From positions 1 through 50,715 of the forward strand of contig NZ_NWUW01000028.1 in assembly GCF_002746455.1 (NCBI RefSeq): DNA of 50,715 bases. The letters run 5' to 3'. Below the pieces are notes generated by a model, which was not told the DNA's origin, searched no databases, and was given only the letters and a program-made list of their open reading frames with translations. The DNA comes from Bacillus fungorum. GTDB taxonomy: Bacteria > Bacillota > Bacilli > Bacillales > Bacillaceae_G. This document shows, piece by piece, positions 1 to 7,376 of this stretch. The position numbers and the translations under genes are program-made. The number at the start of each line of letters is the position of its first letter. The stretch's first letter is position 1.

Positions 1-72
1 TCGATAACTTTCATTTCCGTTCAAATAACGTAGAACGATTTGTATTTTTTCATCAGCTGTAAATTTAGCCAT
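1..72 (-). CDS. IS3-family transposase OrfA, N-terminal fragment (cut by the window edge)
   Basis: The minus strand from ATG at 72 encodes 24 residues beginning MAKFTADEKIQIVLRYLNG, typical of the helix-turn-helix N-terminus of IS3/IS150-group OrfA, which binds the element's ends. A strong Shine-Dalgarno sequence (TGGAGGTG, about 81-90) precedes the ATG, so the start is well supported. The frame runs open off the left edge, so whether the transposase is intact cannot be seen. The RBS lies inside one arm of the terminal hairpin listed separately. Confidence 0.75.
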   Translation of the reverse strand, partial: MAKFTADEKIQIVLRYLNGNESYR

Positions 73-77
73 AGAAA

Positions 78-125
78 AACTGCACCTCCAATTGTTAGAC
101 TGTGTCTAACAATTGGGGTGCAGTT
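78..125 (-). repeat. Near-perfect terminal hairpin covering the transposase RBS
   Basis: Positions 78-100 and 104-125 are inverted copies of each other, with a single unpaired base and a 3-nt loop. The inner 12 bp (89-100 against 104-115) are perfect. The arm nearest the gene contains the GGAGGTG Shine-Dalgarno sequence of OrfA, and the other arm is the IS terminus. Confidence 0.8.
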
Positions 126-219
126 CACAAATTTGCTACTCTTTTTTCTATCCAAGAACTTCTAATCACACCGATTACTTCCGGGTATGAGCACCTCGTT
201 TCCACATAAAATAACGTTA

Positions 220-248
220 CCAGTTTAGATATTGTTTAGTTAAACTGG
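220..248 (+). repeat. Leader hairpin upstream of the spore-protein gene
   Basis: CCAGTTTA (220-227) and TAAACTGG (241-248) are perfect inverted arms separated by 13 nt. They end about 8 nt before the AAGGATG ribosome-binding site of the spore-protein gene. A role as a 5' mRNA stabiliser is inference. Confidence 0.45.
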
Positions 249-273
249 ACTACTCATAAGGATGTGTATCAAC

Positions 274-459
274 ATGGTAAAAACAAACAAATTACTAGTT
301 CCAGGTGCTGAACAAGCGCTTGAACAATTTAAATATGAAATTGCGCAAGAATTCGGTGTAAGTTTAGGATCTAATACAGCATCTCGTTCTAATGGATCAG
401 TTGGTGGTGAAGTAACAAAACGCCTTGTCGCTTTAGCTCAACAACAATTACGTGGATAG
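274..459 (+). CDS. Alpha/beta-type small acid-soluble spore protein
   Basis: The product is 61 residues. Alpha/beta-type SASPs coat and protect DNA in dormant spores and are degraded by the protease GPR at germination. The sequence shows both family blocks: the GPR-cleavage region around residues 20-32 (KYEIAQEFGVSLG) and the C-terminal GGEVTKRLVALAQQQL block around residues 45-60. I chose ATG 274 over an upstream in-frame start at 262 because AAGGATG (about 257-263) is well spaced for it and homologues begin near MVKTNKLLVPGAEQAL. Expression by the forespore sigma factor SigG is expected for the family, but I could not pick out a convincing SigG promoter. Which ssp paralogue this is cannot be decided. 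A terminator follows immediately. Confidence 0.93.
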   Translation: MVKTNKLLVPGAEQALEQFKYEIAQEFGVSLGSNTASRSNGSVGGEVTKRLVALAQQQLRG

Positions 460-477
460 TCCTATAACATATGGCTT

Positions 478-510
478 AGAGGCAGATATTCTCTGCCTCT
501 TTCTATTTTT
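478..510 (+). terminator. Terminator of the spore-protein gene
   Basis: AGAGGCAG (478-485) pairs with CTGCCTCT (493-500), and a T-rich tail follows. Confidence 0.88.
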
Positions 511-573
511 AACATACATAATCGTGCTTTTTCACATACTAGTAAGAACAAACTGAAAGGAACGATATGTCAC

Positions 574-1893
574 ATGAAACGGATTAATATTAGCATGAGT
601 CCTCCCCGTGTTCTTACTTTGTCTTTTATTATGTTATCAATTATCGGTACATGCTTATTAAAACTATCAATTGCTACAACAACGTCTATTTCATGGCTCG
701 ATGCTTTATTTACAACCGTTTCTGCTTGTACGGTTACAGGGCTTGGTGTTGTAGATACGGGAAAGGTATTTACTTTATTTGGACAGTGTGTCATTTTAAC
801 ACTTATACAAGTGGGCGGACTTGGCATTATGAGCTTTGCCGTTTTAATTACAATTATGCTCGGTAGAAAAATTGGTCTTCAAAACCGAATTTTACTGCAA
901 CAGGCGTTAAATCAAACGAATATTGGCGGTGTCATACGTCTTGCCAAAGCATTATTTTTATTCTCCTTTACAGTAGAATGTATCGCTACGTTGATTCTTT
1001 CTTTTGAATGGGTACCGAAATACGGTATTGCTAAAGGGATTTATTATAGTTTTTTTCATTCGATCTCTGCTTTTAACAATGCAGGTTTTTCTGTATGGAG
1101 CGATAATTTAATGTCCCATTCTCATAGCATTCTTGTCAATCTCGTTATTTCCTCCCTCATTATTTTAGGTGGGATTGGTTTTACAGTAATCGTAGATATA
1201 AAAAGAAAGAAAAATTTTAAAAACCTTACATTACACTCAAAACTTATGCTCTCTTCTACTCTAATCGTTAATATTATTGCGACTGTTTTTATATTTATAT
1301 TCGAGTTCCACAATTCTCTTTCTATGAGAGGCTTTACTCCATTTGAAGAGGGAATGGCTGCTTATTTCCAAGCCATTTCAACGCGTACAGCCGGATTTAA
1401 TACAGTTGATATTTCTGCATTATCAAAGCCTTCCCTTTTATTAATGATGCTCCTTATGTTTATTGGTGCTGGTAGTGCTTCAACGGGTGGTGGAATTAAG
1501 TTAACAACTTTTTTAATCATGTTTTTTGGGGTGTTTAAATTTTTACAAGAACAAGATGATATTGTCGTGTTTAAAAAATCTATTAAAGATACTCTCATTG
1601 TCAAATCATTGACCATCACCATTATTTCCATTTCATTTATCTTTTTTGCTATTTTAATTTTAAGTATTACTGAGCGAGTTCCTCTATTGATGAGTGCTTT
1701 CGAAGTATTTTCAGCATTTGGGACTGTTGGCCTCAGTATGAATTTCACACCCCACTTAACTATGATTGGAAAAGCTATTATCATCTTTATGATGTTTTTC
1801 GGGAAAATGGGACCTTTAACATTAGCTTTTTCATTTGCACGTAAAAAGAACCGAAAAATAAAATATCCGAATGAAGATATTTTAACAGGTTGA
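574..1893 (+). CDS. ktrD: Ktr-type potassium uptake channel subunit (KtrB/KtrD, TrkH superfamily)
   Basis: This 439-residue membrane protein belongs to the SKT (Trk/Ktr/HKT) superfamily, whose members form the K+-translocating pore and pair with a cytosolic RCK subunit (KtrA or KtrC). The four pore-loop signatures are visible: TVTGL near residue 53, NNAGFS near 168, TRTAGFNT near 269 and FGTVGLS near 385. The glycine-rich loop GAGSASTGGGIK near 297-308 corresponds to the intramembrane gate region. Length matches the 440-450 residues usual for KtrB/KtrD. The start ATG follows GAAAGGA with 12 nt spacing. No RCK gene is adjacent, which resembles the split KtrC/KtrD arrangement of B. subtilis rather than the ktrAB operon, so the D symbol is an inference from context. 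The stop codon overlaps the -35 box of the next transcription unit. Confidence 0.9.
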   Translation: MKRINISMSPPRVLTLSFIMLSIIGTCLLKLSIATTTSISWLDALFTTVSACTVTGLGVVDTGKVFTLFGQCVILTLIQVGGLGIMSFAVLITIMLGRKIGLQNRILLQQALNQTNIGGVIRLAKALFLFSFTVECIATLILSFEWVPKYGIAKGIYYSFFHSISAFNNAGFSVWSDNLMSHSHSILVNLVISSLIILGGIGFTVIVDIKRKKNFKNLTLHSKLMLSSTLIVNIIATVFIFIFEFHNSLSMRGFTPFEEGMAAYFQAISTRTAGFNTVDISALSKPSLLLMMLLMFIGAGSASTGGGIKLTTFLIMFFGVFKFLQEQDDIVVFKKSIKDTLIVKSLTITIISISFIFFAILILSITERVPLLMSAFEVFSAFGTVGLSMNFTPHLTMIGKAIIIFMMFFGKMGPLTLAFSFARKKNRKIKYPNEDILTG

Positions 1894-1918
1894 CAACCGT
1901 ATAAATTATCCATATAAT
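1890..1918 (+). promoter_or_regulatory. SigA promoter of the riboswitch-terC unit
   Basis: A perfect -35 box TTGACA (1890-1895) and a perfect -10 box TATAAT (1913-1918) are separated by the optimal 17 bp. The -35 box overlaps the stop codon of the upstream potassium-channel gene. Initiation would fall near 1925, just upstream of the riboswitch aptamer. Confidence 0.85.
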
Positions 1919-1940
1919 AAGAGTACAATAGCATATCTCC

Positions 1941-2051
1941 AAAGGGGAGTAGCGTCCAAGAATGTTTCTTGGAAACAAAGTCGTCATTACGTAGAACTTA
2001 GTTCTTCCGGCTTTGTTGGCATTTTCATTACATATGTCTAGCAAGACCTTT
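1941..2051 (+). ncRNA. yybP-ykoY manganese riboswitch aptamer
   Basis: The leader begins with AAAGGGGAGTAGC and ends with GCAAGACCTTTGCC, the two conserved blocks of the yybP-ykoY class, which senses Mn2+. AAAGG (1941-1945) can pair with CCTTT (2047-2051) to close the aptamer. The CCTTT strand is also part of the 5' arm of the terminator, so the two folds exclude each other and metal binding should allow read-through. The gene behind it is a TerC family member, as for B. subtilis ykoY. Confidence 0.87.
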
Positions 2052-2076
2052 GCCTATTAACGGCAGAGGTCTTTTT
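2043..2076 (+). terminator. Expression-platform terminator of the Mn2+ riboswitch
   Basis: AAGACCTTTGCC (2043-2054) pairs with GGCAGAGGTCTT (2062-2073), followed by a T run. The 5' arm overlaps the aptamer's closing strand. Confidence 0.87.
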
Positions 2077-2187
2077 TGCATTCGCTTCCAAATTCTTCCA
2101 AAGTTAATAGGCAGGAGTATGGGGAAACTAAATAGTGGGGAAATTCTTCACTTATTTAGTACTTATAGAAATGAGAGGAGAATGTAC

Positions 2188-2982
2188 ATGGATGTATCAT
2201 TATTATTGGAGTATGGTTGGGTATTACTCATCCTAATTGCACTAGAGGGGATTTTAGCAGCTGATAACGCTCTCGTTCTTGCAATTATGGTAAAACATTT
2301 ACCAGAAGAAAAACGAAAGAAAGCACTATTTTACGGATTAGCGGGGGCATTTGTTTTCCGTTTTGGATCGTTATTTATGATTTCTTTCCTAGTCGACGTA
2401 TGGCAAGTGCAAGCAATCGGTGCCATTTACCTTATGTTTATCGCTGGTAATCATTTATTTAAAACCTATGTTAAAAAGAATACGGATGAAGAAACAGAAG
2501 AAAAAGAAGCAAAGAAAAAACAAGAGAACTTTTGGTGGACTGTATTTAAAGTTGAAGTTGCTGATATCGCCTTCGCAGTTGATTCTATTTTAGCTGCTGT
2601 TGCATTAGCAATGACTTTACCAAAAACAGGATTAGGTACAATTGGTAGTCTTGATACTGGGCAATTCGTTGTTATCTTTGTAGGTGGACTTATCGGATTA
2701 ATCATTATGCGATTTGCAGCAACTGCTTTCGTACAAATATTAAAACGTAAACCAGGACTTGAAACTGCAGCATTTTTAATTGTAGGTTGGGTTGGTGTGA
2801 AACTAGCAGTTTATACATTAGCACACCCTGCATTAAATGTAATTCCGCATTCCTTCCCAGAATCTACACCATGGAAGCTTACATTCTGGATTGTATTAGT
2901 TGGAATCGCAGTTGGCGGCTGGTTCTTCTCGAAAGAAGTAGAAGTAAAAGTAGAAAAGAATTTAGACGAAAAAGCGCTGTAA
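2188..2982 (+). CDS. TerC family membrane protein, YkoY-like (Mn2+ handling)
   Basis: This 264-residue integral membrane protein has both TerC signatures: EGILAADNALVLAIMV near residues 16-31 and EVADIAFAVDSILAAVAL near 121-138. The conserved acidic residues in these helices are proposed metal ligands. TerC proteins of Bacillus are linked to manganese efflux and supply of metal to exported enzymes, and control by an Mn2+ riboswitch here agrees with that. An acidic/basic linker rich in K and E lies near residues 90-115. The start at 2188 is chosen because GAGAGGAG (2173-2180) is correctly spaced; the open frame extends upstream to 2050 but would run through the terminator. The riboswitch context makes the ykoY-type assignment likely. 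Confidence 0.9.
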   Translation: MDVSLLLEYGWVLLILIALEGILAADNALVLAIMVKHLPEEKRKKALFYGLAGAFVFRFGSLFMISFLVDVWQVQAIGAIYLMFIAGNHLFKTYVKKNTDEETEEKEAKKKQENFWWTVFKVEVADIAFAVDSILAAVALAMTLPKTGLGTIGSLDTGQFVVIFVGGLIGLIIMRFAATAFVQILKRKPGLETAAFLIVGWVGVKLAVYTLAHPALNVIPHSFPESTPWKLTFWIVLVGIAVGGWFFSKEVEVKVEKNLDEKAL

Positions 2983-3000
2983 TTACAGCGCTTTTTCTTT
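2969..3000. terminator. Terminator of the terC-family gene overlapping its stop codon
   Basis: Positions 2971-2982 and 2983-2994 are perfect inverted copies (AAAGCGCTGTAA and TTACAGCGCTTT). The TAA stop sits at the apex, and T/A runs flank both sides, so it can work in both directions. Confidence 0.85.
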
Positions 3001-3086
3001 TTCCGTTTCAATTCCCTCTCTATTTTCAGAAAAAATTCCATTATACTATATTTTGTAAGCGCCTTCTTTCAGTGTGTATGTCCTTT

Positions 3087-3104
3087 TTGTGAAATATTAC
3101 ACAA
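3087..3104. promoter_or_regulatory. Rex operator upstream of the FNT channel gene
   Basis: TTGTGAAATATTACACAA differs at one base from the Rex consensus TTGTGAA-N4-TTCACAA. It lies about 85 bp before the start codon. The B. subtilis orthologue ywcJ, an FNT-family gene, is a known Rex target, so NADH/NAD+-controlled repression is expected. Confidence 0.75.
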
Positions 3105-3188
3105 ACTTATTGAAACTATGACCGAATCCATGTACTTTATTCATATAAGGAGTATTTATAGATGATGTACTAAAGGAGCGTATTACTC

Positions 3189-4040
3189 ATGCTAGAACAA
3201 GGATTAGATTATGTTGTCAAACTGGCTAAGAGCAAAAAACAAATGTTAGATACAAACCCGATGCAATATTTCATTCGCGCCGCACTTGCAGGTATTTATA
3301 TCGGTTTTATTATTGTACTATGTTTTAAATTAGGTAACTTTTTTCACATTGCAGATTCACCAGCAACTTATTTAGCTGCTTCTATGTTTTTCGGAATTGC
3401 CCTCGTACTTATTATATATGGGGGGGCTGAATTGTTTACTGGAAATACAATGTACTTCACTGTAGCAACTTTAAGAAAAGAAACAACAATTGCTGATACA
3501 CTTCGTAACTGGGTCGCTTGTTATGCAGGTAATTTGGCTGGAGCTTTATTCTTTGCCTTACTCTTTTATGCAACTGGAATTTTTGAAGCAATTGATCACG
3601 GTCATTTCATGAATAAAGTAGTAGAAGGAAAAATGAATACACCTACAATACAGTTATTCTTTAAAGCAATTTTATGTAACTGGCTTGTATGTCTTGCGTG
3701 TTTCTTACCTTCTCAAGTTAAAGGTGATACAGCAAAAATGATGATGATGATGCTACTCGTTTTCACATTCTTCTTATCTGGTTACGAGCATAGCATTGCA
3801 AACTTATCACTGTTTGCTTTATCTTTAGTTTCACCACACCCGGAGACAATTTCTTTTGCAGGTGCTATTCATAACTTAATTCCAGTTACAATTGGTAACA
3901 TTATTGGCGGGTCTGTATTTGTCGGTATGGTATACCATTACTTGACAAAAAAAGTACCTGACGTGAAACAAGAAGAAACTGAATTAGTAGCAGCTCAACA
4001 AGAAGAGATTATTCCATTGCAAGCGCATATGAAACATTAA
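3189..4040 (+). CDS. Formate/nitrite transporter (FNT) family channel, YwcJ-like
   Basis: The 283-residue membrane protein belongs to the FNT family, pentameric channels for small monovalent anions such as formate, nitrite or hydrosulfide. Signatures include GGAELFTGNTMYFTVA near residues 78-93, the KAILCNWLVCLA block near 157-168, and GYEHSIANL near 198-206, containing the pore histidine. Roughly six hydrophobic segments are seen, as expected. AAAGGAG (3172-3178) lies correctly before the ATG. The gene stands alone between two terminators. The Rex operator upstream points to expression when NADH is high, that is at low oxygen, which fits formate export. The substrate cannot be read from sequence. 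Confidence 0.9.
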   Translation: MLEQGLDYVVKLAKSKKQMLDTNPMQYFIRAALAGIYIGFIIVLCFKLGNFFHIADSPATYLAASMFFGIALVLIIYGGAELFTGNTMYFTVATLRKETTIADTLRNWVACYAGNLAGALFFALLFYATGIFEAIDHGHFMNKVVEGKMNTPTIQLFFKAILCNWLVCLACFLPSQVKGDTAKMMMMMLLVFTFFLSGYEHSIANLSLFALSLVSPHPETISFAGAIHNLIPVTIGNIIGGSVFVGMVYHYLTKKVPDVKQEETELVAAQQEEIIPLQAHMKH

Positions 4041-4069
4041 AAACTCCAAAGTTTTACTTTGGAGTTTTT
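4040..4069. terminator. Bidirectional terminator between convergent genes
   Basis: AAAACTCCAAAG and CTTTGGAGTTTTT form a perfect stem around a 5-nt loop, with A and T runs on both sides. It separates the FNT gene from the minus-strand gene that ends at 4068. Confidence 0.88.
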
Positions 4070-4379
4070 AGCTCCCCACATATTTAACAACAAGGTGAGG
4101 ATTAATCTCACCTTCTTCCTTTCCTTCATTAATTCTCTGCTTCATCTTATGCATACCGATGACATCATTCGTATGAAGGTGAATTTCATTTACATATAAC
4201 CCCTCTTTACAAAAAGCCTCTACAAAATCTAATCCACTTTTTTCTCCCCATCCCATATTGAAATCAAGAGAAAGAATATTCACATCATAATCCCGAACCA
4301 TTTGCAAGGCACATTCTACTGTAGTTGCCACCACATACCCGTACGGGCAACTTCTTTGATCATCCATATATACATTCAT
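4068..4379 (-). CDS. Small receiver-like protein (cREC-type domain), function unknown
   Basis: The 103-residue soluble protein resembles the receiver-like family named cyclic-phosphate-processing receiver (cREC). Features that fit a receiver fold are an acidic pair right after the first strand (MDDQR near residues 5-9), a strand-end aspartate in ILSLDFNMGWG near 35-45 in the phosphoacceptor position, and the HLHTNDVIG segment near 68-76. It lacks an output domain. The start has AGAGAGGGA upstream. It lies 14 nt after the comC stop codon and probably shares its transcript. Family assignment comes from memory of the motif pattern and is moderate. A link with competence or prepilin processing is only positional. 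Confidence 0.55.
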   Translation of the reverse strand: MNVYMDDQRSCPYGYVVATTVECALQMVRDYDVNILSLDFNMGWGEKSGLDFVEAFCKEGLYVNEIHLHTNDVIGMHKMKQRINEGKEEGEINPHLVVKYVGS

Positions 4380-4393
4380 TTTCTATTCCCTCT

Positions 4394-5116
4394 CTATTTT
4401 GTATATGTGACCAACATATAACACATTGCCCCAAGGCTAATAAAAGGGCCAAACGGAATTTGGGTCCTTATTTTAATACGTTTTAATACGATACCAGCTC
4501 CAAAGAAGCAAAGACTAAAGCAAGATGCTAAAAATAAAATCATAAAAATCCCTTTCAATCCCACTATAAATCCAAGTAACGAAAGTAATTTTATATCCCC
4601 TCCACCAAGCCCTTCTGGATATATCTTTTGCATGCAATATAACAAAATAAATATAACGCCACTACCAACTATACTATCTGTCCAAGTAACTAACGGTACA
4701 AAAGCACATTCTAAAATGAGTAAACAGGCAAACCAAGCTAAAATACGATTAGGGATTAACATATATATGTAATCTGTAATTGAAATAATAAGAAGTAACG
4801 AAAAAAGCGATAAAATGATGATAAGCTCTCGTTCCACCCCGATCATATATACAGTAAGAAGAAATATCATTCCGGTTACAAGTTCAAATACTACGTACAA
4901 AATTGAAATTTCCCTCTTACAATTCGTACAACGTCCTCTTTGTATACAAAAAGAAATAATGGGAATCAATTCTTTTGGCTTTAGCACATACTTACAATAA
5001 TGACAATGTGAACGCGGGGTAATGATAGACTCACCTAGTGGAACTCTCATCGCGATTAACATAAAAAAAGAACCAAACACCATCCCCACTAACAATGCAT
5101 ATAAATAAGTGAACAT
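4394..5116 (-). CDS. comC: Type IV prepilin peptidase / N-methyltransferase ComC
   Basis: The 240-residue integral membrane aspartyl protease cleaves and methylates prepilin-like ComG proteins for the DNA-uptake pseudopilus. The N-terminal domain has GSFFMLIAMRVPLG followed by two CxxC pairs, CHYC near residue 38 and CTNC near 63, the zinc site. Catalytic aspartates lie in ITDYIYMLIPN near 116-126 and in GGGDIKLL near 168-175. The start at 5116 (MFTYLYALL) is preferred over an in-frame ATG at 5143, because GGAGAGGAAGGG lies directly upstream of the former and no ribosome site precedes the latter. Length is near the 248 residues of B. subtilis ComC. It appears co-transcribed with the receiver-like gene. 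Confidence 0.92.
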   Translation of the reverse strand: MFTYLYALLVGMVFGSFFMLIAMRVPLGESIITPRSHCHYCKYVLKPKELIPIISFCIQRGRCTNCKREISILYVVFELVTGMIFLLTVYMIGVERELIIILSLFSLLLIISITDYIYMLIPNRILAWFACLLILECAFVPLVTWTDSIVGSGVIFILLYCMQKIYPEGLGGGDIKLLSLLGFIVGLKGIFMILFLASCFSLCFFGAGIVLKRIKIRTQIPFGPFISLGAMCYMLVTYTK

Positions 5117-5190
5117 CCCTTCCTCTCCTTTCCAGAAGAACATAGCAAAAAAAGGAGAGAACTTCTACTTCATATTATCTCTATTCTATT

Positions 5191-5218
5191 AAAAAAGCAG
5201 GCCATTTTCTGGCCTGCT
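5191..5218 (-). terminator. Terminator of the lutABC operon
   Basis: On the minus strand AGCAGGCCA pairs with TGGCCTGCT around a 5-nt loop, followed by TTTTTT. It lies 11 bp beyond the lutC stop codon. Confidence 0.88.
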
Positions 5219-5228
5219 TTCCCCTCTT

Positions 5229-5939
5229 TTATACGATGAAATATACTGCTTTTAATGGTCCATGTACTCCGACAACAAGATTCATTTCAATATCTGCCGA
5301 GTTACTGGGTCCTGTAATAAAGTTAATACAAGATGCCACTGTCTCGCCATTTTCTACACGCGTGTTCATATCCTGAACTGCTTGTGTAATACGAGGCACA
5401 AGTGTTTCACGTGGAATAATAGCAAAGTATACAGTCGGTAAAAAGTGTAAAGAACGACCTTGGCCTTTATGACTTTGTACAACAATCGTACCAGATTCAG
5501 CTAAAGTATAATCACTAAATGCAATTCCAATATTCGCTCTTTCTGCGATACGCATATTCTCTTCTTTTTTCTCAGGATCCCATACGTTCACTTCAACATT
5601 TTGCTTTGGAAGTTCTTCTTTAAATAAAGAAGTCAACCCATAAGAATCAAAACGTTCATCTGCCGATAACATAATAGGTCCCCCGCCGTTTTCCACGATT
5701 ACTTTTTGCATATCTTCACGTAAACGGTCGTTTGTCGTTTCCACAACAGTTGTATGAATGTTTGTACATTGATTTTTAAATACTTCTAACAATTCTTCTT
5801 GTGAATAATCTTTTAACGTTTCTTTATTCACATTATTTTTCCATACTGGACGTTTTACACCATCCGTTTTACGCGCGCGTCCAAGTTCTTTTGCAATATT
5901 CTCTAGAAAGGACTCACGGTTTTGAATTAATCCTGTCAT
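5229..5939 (-). CDS. lutC: Lactate utilization protein LutC (LUD domain)
   Basis: The 236-residue cytosolic protein is the last gene of lutABC, whose products form an iron-sulfur L-lactate oxidising complex that makes pyruvate. The LUD fold is recognisable by ANIGIAFSDYTLAESGTIVVQS near residues 135-156 and the C-terminal INFITGPSNSADIEMNLVVGVHGP segment near 205-228. No iron-sulfur cysteines are present, as expected for LutC. The ATG overlaps the lutB stop codon (TAATG), so translation is probably coupled. Orthologous to B. subtilis YvbY. Confidence 0.93.
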   Translation of the reverse strand: MTGLIQNRESFLENIAKELGRARKTDGVKRPVWKNNVNKETLKDYSQEELLEVFKNQCTNIHTTVVETTNDRLREDMQKVIVENGGGPIMLSADERFDSYGLTSLFKEELPKQNVEVNVWDPEKKEENMRIAERANIGIAFSDYTLAESGTIVVQSHKGQGRSLHFLPTVYFAIIPRETLVPRITQAVQDMNTRVENGETVASCINFITGPSNSADIEMNLVVGVHGPLKAVYFIV

Positions 5940-7360
5940 TATTTGTCCCCGCCTTTCTTATGATCTTTATACCAATCACGGAATCGTTCTTTACTTGGAG
6001 CCGGGAATTCACGAATATCTGTCCAGTTTTTAAGTGGCCCAACACCTTTTGATACACGGTTACCAGATGTAAATGGACTCATTGCTGCTGGCGCCATTTT
6101 TGATCCCATTTTATATAAAGCTGCTGAAGATGCACCCATACTAAACATTTTCATTGCTAATTTTTCTGCAAGTGGTGCACGTCCTTCTTGCTCAACGATA
6201 ACTTGACGATGTTTTAATAATAAATCATGCAATGGAATTTTTACTGGACAAGCTTCTGTACACGCTCCGCATAAACTAGAGGCATAAGGAAGCTCTTTGT
6301 AATCATCGTATCCACCTAAAAGTGGTGTTAATACCGCACCAATTGGTCCTGAGTATATAGAACCATATGAATGTCCACCAACATGACGATATACAGGACA
6401 TACGTTAACACAAGCAGCACAACGAATACATTGCAATACTTGACGGAATTCAGATCCAAGAATTTGAGAACGACCATTATCGACAACAACTAAGTGGAAT
6501 TCTTCTGGTCCATCTACTTCCTCTTTTTGAATTGGTCCCGCTACAGTTACATAACTTGTTAACTTTTGACCTACTGCGCTACGACAAAGTAAACCAACTA
6601 AAACATCTAATTCTTCCATTGTCGGAACCATACGTTCCATACCCATTACTGCAATTTGTGTTTTTGGAATCGACATGACAAGATCGGCATTACCTTCATT
6701 CGTTACTAAACAAAGAGAACCAGTATTTGCAACAGCGAAGTTACAACCTGTCACACCAATTTCTGCATCCATAAATTTTTCACGAAGTTGTTTACGAACA
6801 AACTTCGTCATTTCGTAAGGATCATCAGAATTTTCATAGCCAAGCTTTTCTTTAAATACATCACGAATTTGCGTTCTATTTTTATGAAGTGCAGGCGCAA
6901 TAATATGTGAAGGTGGATCGTTATCTACTTGCAGAATATACTCTCCTAAGTCACTTTCTAACACTTCACAACCGATTTCTTCAAGCGCATGGTTCATACT
7001 AATTTCTTCTGTTACCATCGACTTTGATTTTACTACTTTTTTTGCCTGCTTCTTTTTTGCAACCTCTTGAATATACTTTGCTGCTTCCTCTTTCGTTTTT
7101 GCAAAGTATACATGTCCGCCTCTTTTTGATACATTTTCACTTAACTGCATTAAGTAATAATCAAGATTTTCTAACGTATGTTGACGAATTTCTTCACCGA
7201 GTTCACGCCATTCTTCCCAGTTTCCTAATTCGTCTGCTGCTTTTAAGCGATTCGTATATAAGCGCGTTTGTGCAGAAGATACTGCTCCGCGCATAAACGA
7301 ATCTTGAATTCCGTCGCCAACGCGATCATTAAATTTTTTCTCACTGATTTTCATAGACAT
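5939..7360 (-). CDS. lutB: Lactate utilization iron-sulfur protein LutB
   Basis: The 473-residue protein is the central LutABC subunit. It combines an N-terminal LUD domain (TGCNFAVANTGSLCLVTNEGN near residues 205-225) with a ferredoxin-like domain. The two cluster motifs are CIRCAACVNVCPVY near 311-324 and CGACTEACPVKIPL near 364-377. It probably passes electrons from lactate to the quinone pool. GGGGG lies about 10 nt before the ATG at 7360; a second in-frame ATG two codons later is less well spaced. It is tightly linked to lutA (gap 16 nt) and lutC (overlapping). Orthologous to B. subtilis YvfW. Confidence 0.94.
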   Translation of the reverse strand: MSMKISEKKFNDRVGDGIQDSFMRGAVSSAQTRLYTNRLKAADELGNWEEWRELGEEIRQHTLENLDYYLMQLSENVSKRGGHVYFAKTKEEAAKYIQEVAKKKQAKKVVKSKSMVTEEISMNHALEEIGCEVLESDLGEYILQVDNDPPSHIIAPALHKNRTQIRDVFKEKLGYENSDDPYEMTKFVRKQLREKFMDAEIGVTGCNFAVANTGSLCLVTNEGNADLVMSIPKTQIAVMGMERMVPTMEELDVLVGLLCRSAVGQKLTSYVTVAGPIQKEEVDGPEEFHLVVVDNGRSQILGSEFRQVLQCIRCAACVNVCPVYRHVGGHSYGSIYSGPIGAVLTPLLGGYDDYKELPYASSLCGACTEACPVKIPLHDLLLKHRQVIVEQEGRAPLAEKLAMKMFSMGASSAALYKMGSKMAPAAMSPFTSGNRVSKGVGPLKNWTDIREFPAPSKERFRDWYKDHKKGGDK

Positions 7361-7376
7361 AGCTTATGTTCCCCCT

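Larger units (their letters stand above)
1..127 (-). mobile_element. End of an IS3-family insertion sequence (partial)
   Basis: This is the terminal part of an insertion sequence that continues past the left edge. The outer end reads TGAACTGCACCCC on the minus strand and finishes at position 127. The first codons of an IS3/IS150-type transposase OrfA lie just inside it. The other end and any target-site duplication are outside the window. Family assignment rests on the first 24 residues of OrfA and the terminal sequence, so the exact element is not named. Confidence 0.75.

Noticed and set aside
128..273. SigG promoter of the spore-protein gene
   Set aside because: No pair of elements near the SigG consensus with correct spacing could be picked out with confidence.
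1362..1934. 190-codon open frame antisense to the potassium channel gene
   Set aside because: It is a shadow of the sense gene, has no ribosome site and shows no family features.
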